This document shows, one piece after another, positions 62,901 through 64,000 of a stretch of 64,000 bases of DNA. Each line of letters starts with the position of its first letter. Position 1 is the first letter of the stretch. The DNA comes from Choristoneura fumiferana (Eukaryota > Arthropoda > Insecta > Lepidoptera > Tortricidae), in NCBI RefSeq assembly GCF_025370935.1, contig NC_133476.1:18425047-18489046 (forward strand), read 5' to 3'. Made by a program: the position numbers and the translations under genes. Under the pieces are notes generated by a model. The model was not told the origin of the DNA. It searched no databases and saw only the letters and a program-made list of their open reading frames with translations.

Positions 62901-63981
62901 CGTCGGCTCGATACATTCCGTTGTGGTGCTCCCGAATGAAGATTGGAAGCTCAGAGCAGAATACCTGGTTGACAGAAATGGATTTTCAGACCGAATCTTT
63001 AAGTTGTATTTTTTAAAATAATCGATTTCTTCTTTTTTCCTCACTCAAACGAAATAATAAGTTGATATGGAAAGTTGGTTTCTTTGGATCTTAGATCTCT
63101 CTATACTTAGATCAAAAATCTAGTACTTGGTATAGTTACATCTATGATTCACTCAGAACAATTTGACGTAATATGAAGCAATCCTGGCATTTTTTAACAC
63201 TAATTGTTATTTAACTTTACTGACAATTTTAACTTAATATGAAGCAATACTGATTTTTTAAACACTAATTTGTATTTAACTATACTGTGAATTTTAATTG
63301 CATCTAACTCCTGGTCAGCACTTAACTTCCAATTAACCCGTCGAACGCTCTGCGCAGCACAGTGGCGCGTATCTAAGTACTCGTGATTAGTCAATTTTTG
63401 TTACTAGTTTAGATCACCCTTTAACATAGGGTACTAGTCCAAAATTACCCAAAAAAAGTCGTTGGTCGAGCGACGGGTTAAATAGTAACAACAATCAGAA
63501 ACTCGTGCCAAGTAAAACAATAGTAAAGTCTGGCCTATTGGCGCCACTGTGGATCAACAATGACGACAATTTTATAGGTATAGTGTAATTACTTCTACAT
63601 GAATTAATTTTCTAACGTATTGATTGGATTAATTATTGGGGTAGGTATAAATATTGTGTACATCCATACCAAAGTACAAGTTTTCAGTACTAAGAGGCTA
63701 TAAGCTAAGCTGAAGACCGATGGCAAACAGACAGACTAACGGATGGATATAGTAATAGTGTAAGAATTTCATTCATGTAATTTTTAGTATGAAAGCATAA
63801 AGATAACAAAATTGATAAAGATAATGATGCCAAAGATATCAGTACTCACATTGATGACAGCAAAGATGTTCTGGAAGGTCATGTTGGTGAGGAACATGAA
63901 GATGGCACCGTTGATATTCATGACACCGTCCTGATCGAGATGCTGCCCGAAGAAGATCACTCCGATCAGTATTGACACCAT
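56802..63981 (-). CDS. w: white, ABCG half-transporter (3' part: last five coding exons)
   Basis: White is the shared partner of Scarlet and Brown in pigment-granule precursor transporters. Five exons join in phase: 63981-63850, 62964-62736, 58629-58524, 58046-57875, 56903-56802. Together they give the last 246 residues of the protein and a TAG stop. The diagnostic membrane-domain stretches are GVMNINGAIFMFLTNMTFQN, YLISCASSSVSMA, FGGFFLNSGSVPPYLGW, SYLSWFRYGNEALLVNQW and the tail LLMRARRGK, all close to fly White. The extracellular loop keeps the CTRENFTCP cysteine pair. The ATP-binding domain and start codon lie beyond position 64000. The nearest minus-strand AATAAA is at 56323-56318, 479 nt after the stop, so the 3' UTR may be long. 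The copy looks intact here. Confidence 0.96.
57218..57440 (+). mobile_element. repeat K, copy 2
   Basis: caacaagaagttggaaaacc, cattcaaatcggtacacccg, gagctacggtgccacagaca and tttttgcgtcgggggttaaa. Lies in the last intron of white. Confidence 0.65.
57875..58046 (-). CDS. w: white internal exon (extracellular loop)
   Basis: The acceptor is ccttag|CTCTGT and the donor is TCCGAG|gttagt. It encodes SVPPYLGWISYLSWFRYGNE, NQWAGVDSIACTRENFTCPA and SGQVVLETLSFSE. It ends in phase 0. Confidence 0.95.
58524..58629 (-). CDS. w: white internal exon (TM5)
   Basis: The acceptor is ttgcag|GCTATC and the donor is TCTGG|gtaagt. It encodes YLISCASSSVSMAASVG and PFMLFGGFFLNSG, nearly identical to insect White. 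It enters in phase 1 and leaves in phase 2. Confidence 0.95.
58630..59341. other. white intron DNA, nothing recognised
   Basis: AT-rich with no repeat seen elsewhere in the window. Confidence 0.4.
59342..59493. mobile_element. foldback J, perfect 54-bp arms
   Basis: TTAAATATAATGACCCGGAT... (59342-59395) and its exact reverse complement (59440-59493) enclose a 44-bp loop containing gggctaatccgtagcccttc. All 54 positions pair. Lies in a white intron. Confidence 0.85.
60091..60190. mobile_element. palindromic MITE P, copy 6 (right end lost)
   Basis: agggctactacgaaacttca, gaagttcgtatcttaccgtc and gcgggacggcaagatac. It stops where the tandem duplication begins. Confidence 0.65.
60192..60966 (+). 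repeat. tandem duplication, 397-bp period
   Basis: The block from tgagtttctagaaaaacaaa to aattcttttttac recurs starting at 60589 with only a few changes (one extra T, a small TC insertion, single substitutions). Two copies in a white intron. Confidence 0.9.
60954..61335 (+). mobile_element. repeat F, copy 2
   Basis: Starts acccgactgcccgaaaaagt, then a TATG microsatellite (60973-61012), ggctggacggattgtaacat, cccattctaaatatatatgg and ends at cccgactgccttaaaa. Inverse relative at 23876-24313. Confidence 0.65.
61298..61563. repeat. 118-bp near-perfect palindrome
   Basis: Left arm 61298-61415 and right arm 61446-61563 are reverse complements except for about 8 positions. Shared landmarks are cccgactgccttaaaaacta, tgtcaagaagctcatttaag and cagtcgggacccatt. 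The spacer is 30 bp. It overlaps the end of repeat F. Confidence 0.85.
61755..62023 (-). mobile_element. SINE-2 copy B (unbroken)
   Basis: On the minus strand the tRNA-like head reads gaccggatggccaattggtt, agagaacctggctatgaagc and a B box in cccgggttcgattcccggct, followed by the body tcttggatgtttaatatgta and an AAT-rich tail ending atttatttatttatt. A SINE head, not a working tRNA gene. Confidence 0.8.
62214..62366 (-). mobile_element. SINE-3 (tRNA-derived)
   Basis: Minus strand: A-box-like agcggtggtgtaggggttat, gcagcacggaatgctgagga, B box in cctgggttcgattcccagtg, then tttttctgtttctttttcag and catgcctcagtttgtatttt. Confidence 0.75.
62385..62475 (+). repeat. repeat H, copy 2
   Basis: gtttgtattttcgatatggt, ttcacgggataaccgtgaaa, and taaatttggagttgaaataa, as at 38990-39120. 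Confidence 0.6.
62736..62964 (-). CDS. w: white internal exon (TM3-TM4)
   Basis: The acceptor is aaccag|GTATTC and the donor is TTTCG|gtgagt. It encodes VFCSELPIFIREHHNGMYRA, EAPVFATIPLVFTTIAYYM and NVATSFG. It ends in phase 1. Confidence 0.95.
62965..63849. other. white intron, nothing recognised
   Basis: AT-rich. A local direct repeat (aatatgaagcaat, then ctg, then ttttttaacactaat) occurs near 63169-63210 and again near 63236-63270. No coding or mobile signal. Confidence 0.4.
63850..63981 (-). CDS. w: white internal exon (TM2 region)
   Basis: The acceptor is atttag|ATGGTG and the donor is ATCAAT|gtgagt. It encodes MVSILIGVIFFGQ and NMTFQNIFAVIN. The ATG that opens it is internal, not the gene start. 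It is phase 0 at both ends. Confidence 0.93.
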
Positions 63982-64000
63982 CTAAATACATCACCGGTTA

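Noticed and set aside
63979..63981. ATG at the start of the rightmost white exon as a start codon
   Set aside because: It follows a splice acceptor (atttag) and lies in the membrane domain. The ATP-binding domain must lie upstream, beyond the window.
1..64000. A novel multi-gene system
   Set aside because: The only cellular genes I can support are white and scarlet, a known pigment transporter pair. Everything else is mobile or repetitive DNA, so no new multi-gene system is claimed.

Overview
The window is animal nuclear DNA, almost certainly from a moth or butterfly. Its genes have many short exons with GT-AG introns. Introns and intergenic DNA are AT-rich and packed with repeats typical of Lepidoptera: tRNA-derived SINEs ending in GATGATGATG, palindromic MITEs, and RTE- and Jockey/CR1-like LINE ends. 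I found no bacterial operon, rRNA, CRISPR array or functional tRNA.

Two eye and body pigment transporter genes of the ABCG half-transporter family lie head-to-tail on the minus strand. The window holds the last five coding exons of white (56802-63981). Its 5' part, including the ATP-binding domain, lies beyond the right edge. About 11.9 kb downstream is a complete scarlet gene (17137-44934) of 14 coding exons. All splice phases join cleanly into a 676-residue protein with Walker A, Q-loop, signature, Walker B and H-loop motifs, ending at TAG. In insects White pairs with Scarlet to load ommochrome precursors into pigment granules. Two introns in the membrane domains sit at the same position and phase in both genes, as expected for an old tandem duplication.

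The rest is mostly mobile DNA. The main item is a nearly intact Mutator-like (MULE) DNA transposon at 29855-32660 in scarlet intron 6. It has 57-bp identical terminal inverted repeats, an imperfect 9-bp target duplication and a 494-residue transposase ORF with a FLYWCH-like finger and a DDE triad. The same 8.4-kb intron holds a LINE split into inverted and direct halves (twin-priming pattern), a foldback repeat around it and a minisatellite. Intron 11 holds a 0.8-kb element bounded by a perfect 10-bp direct repeat, whose two halves carry TTCATCGA in opposite orientations. Other notable structures are a 54-bp perfect palindrome and a 118-bp near-perfect palindrome in white introns, a 397-bp tandem duplication there, nested MITEs, nested SINEs, and an element pair carrying CTCF-like motifs.

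From 1 to 17136 (downstream of scarlet) I see no convincing gene, only scattered repeats and one weak candidate first exon at 15710-15760. Repeat families are described by structure; I could not search a repeat library.
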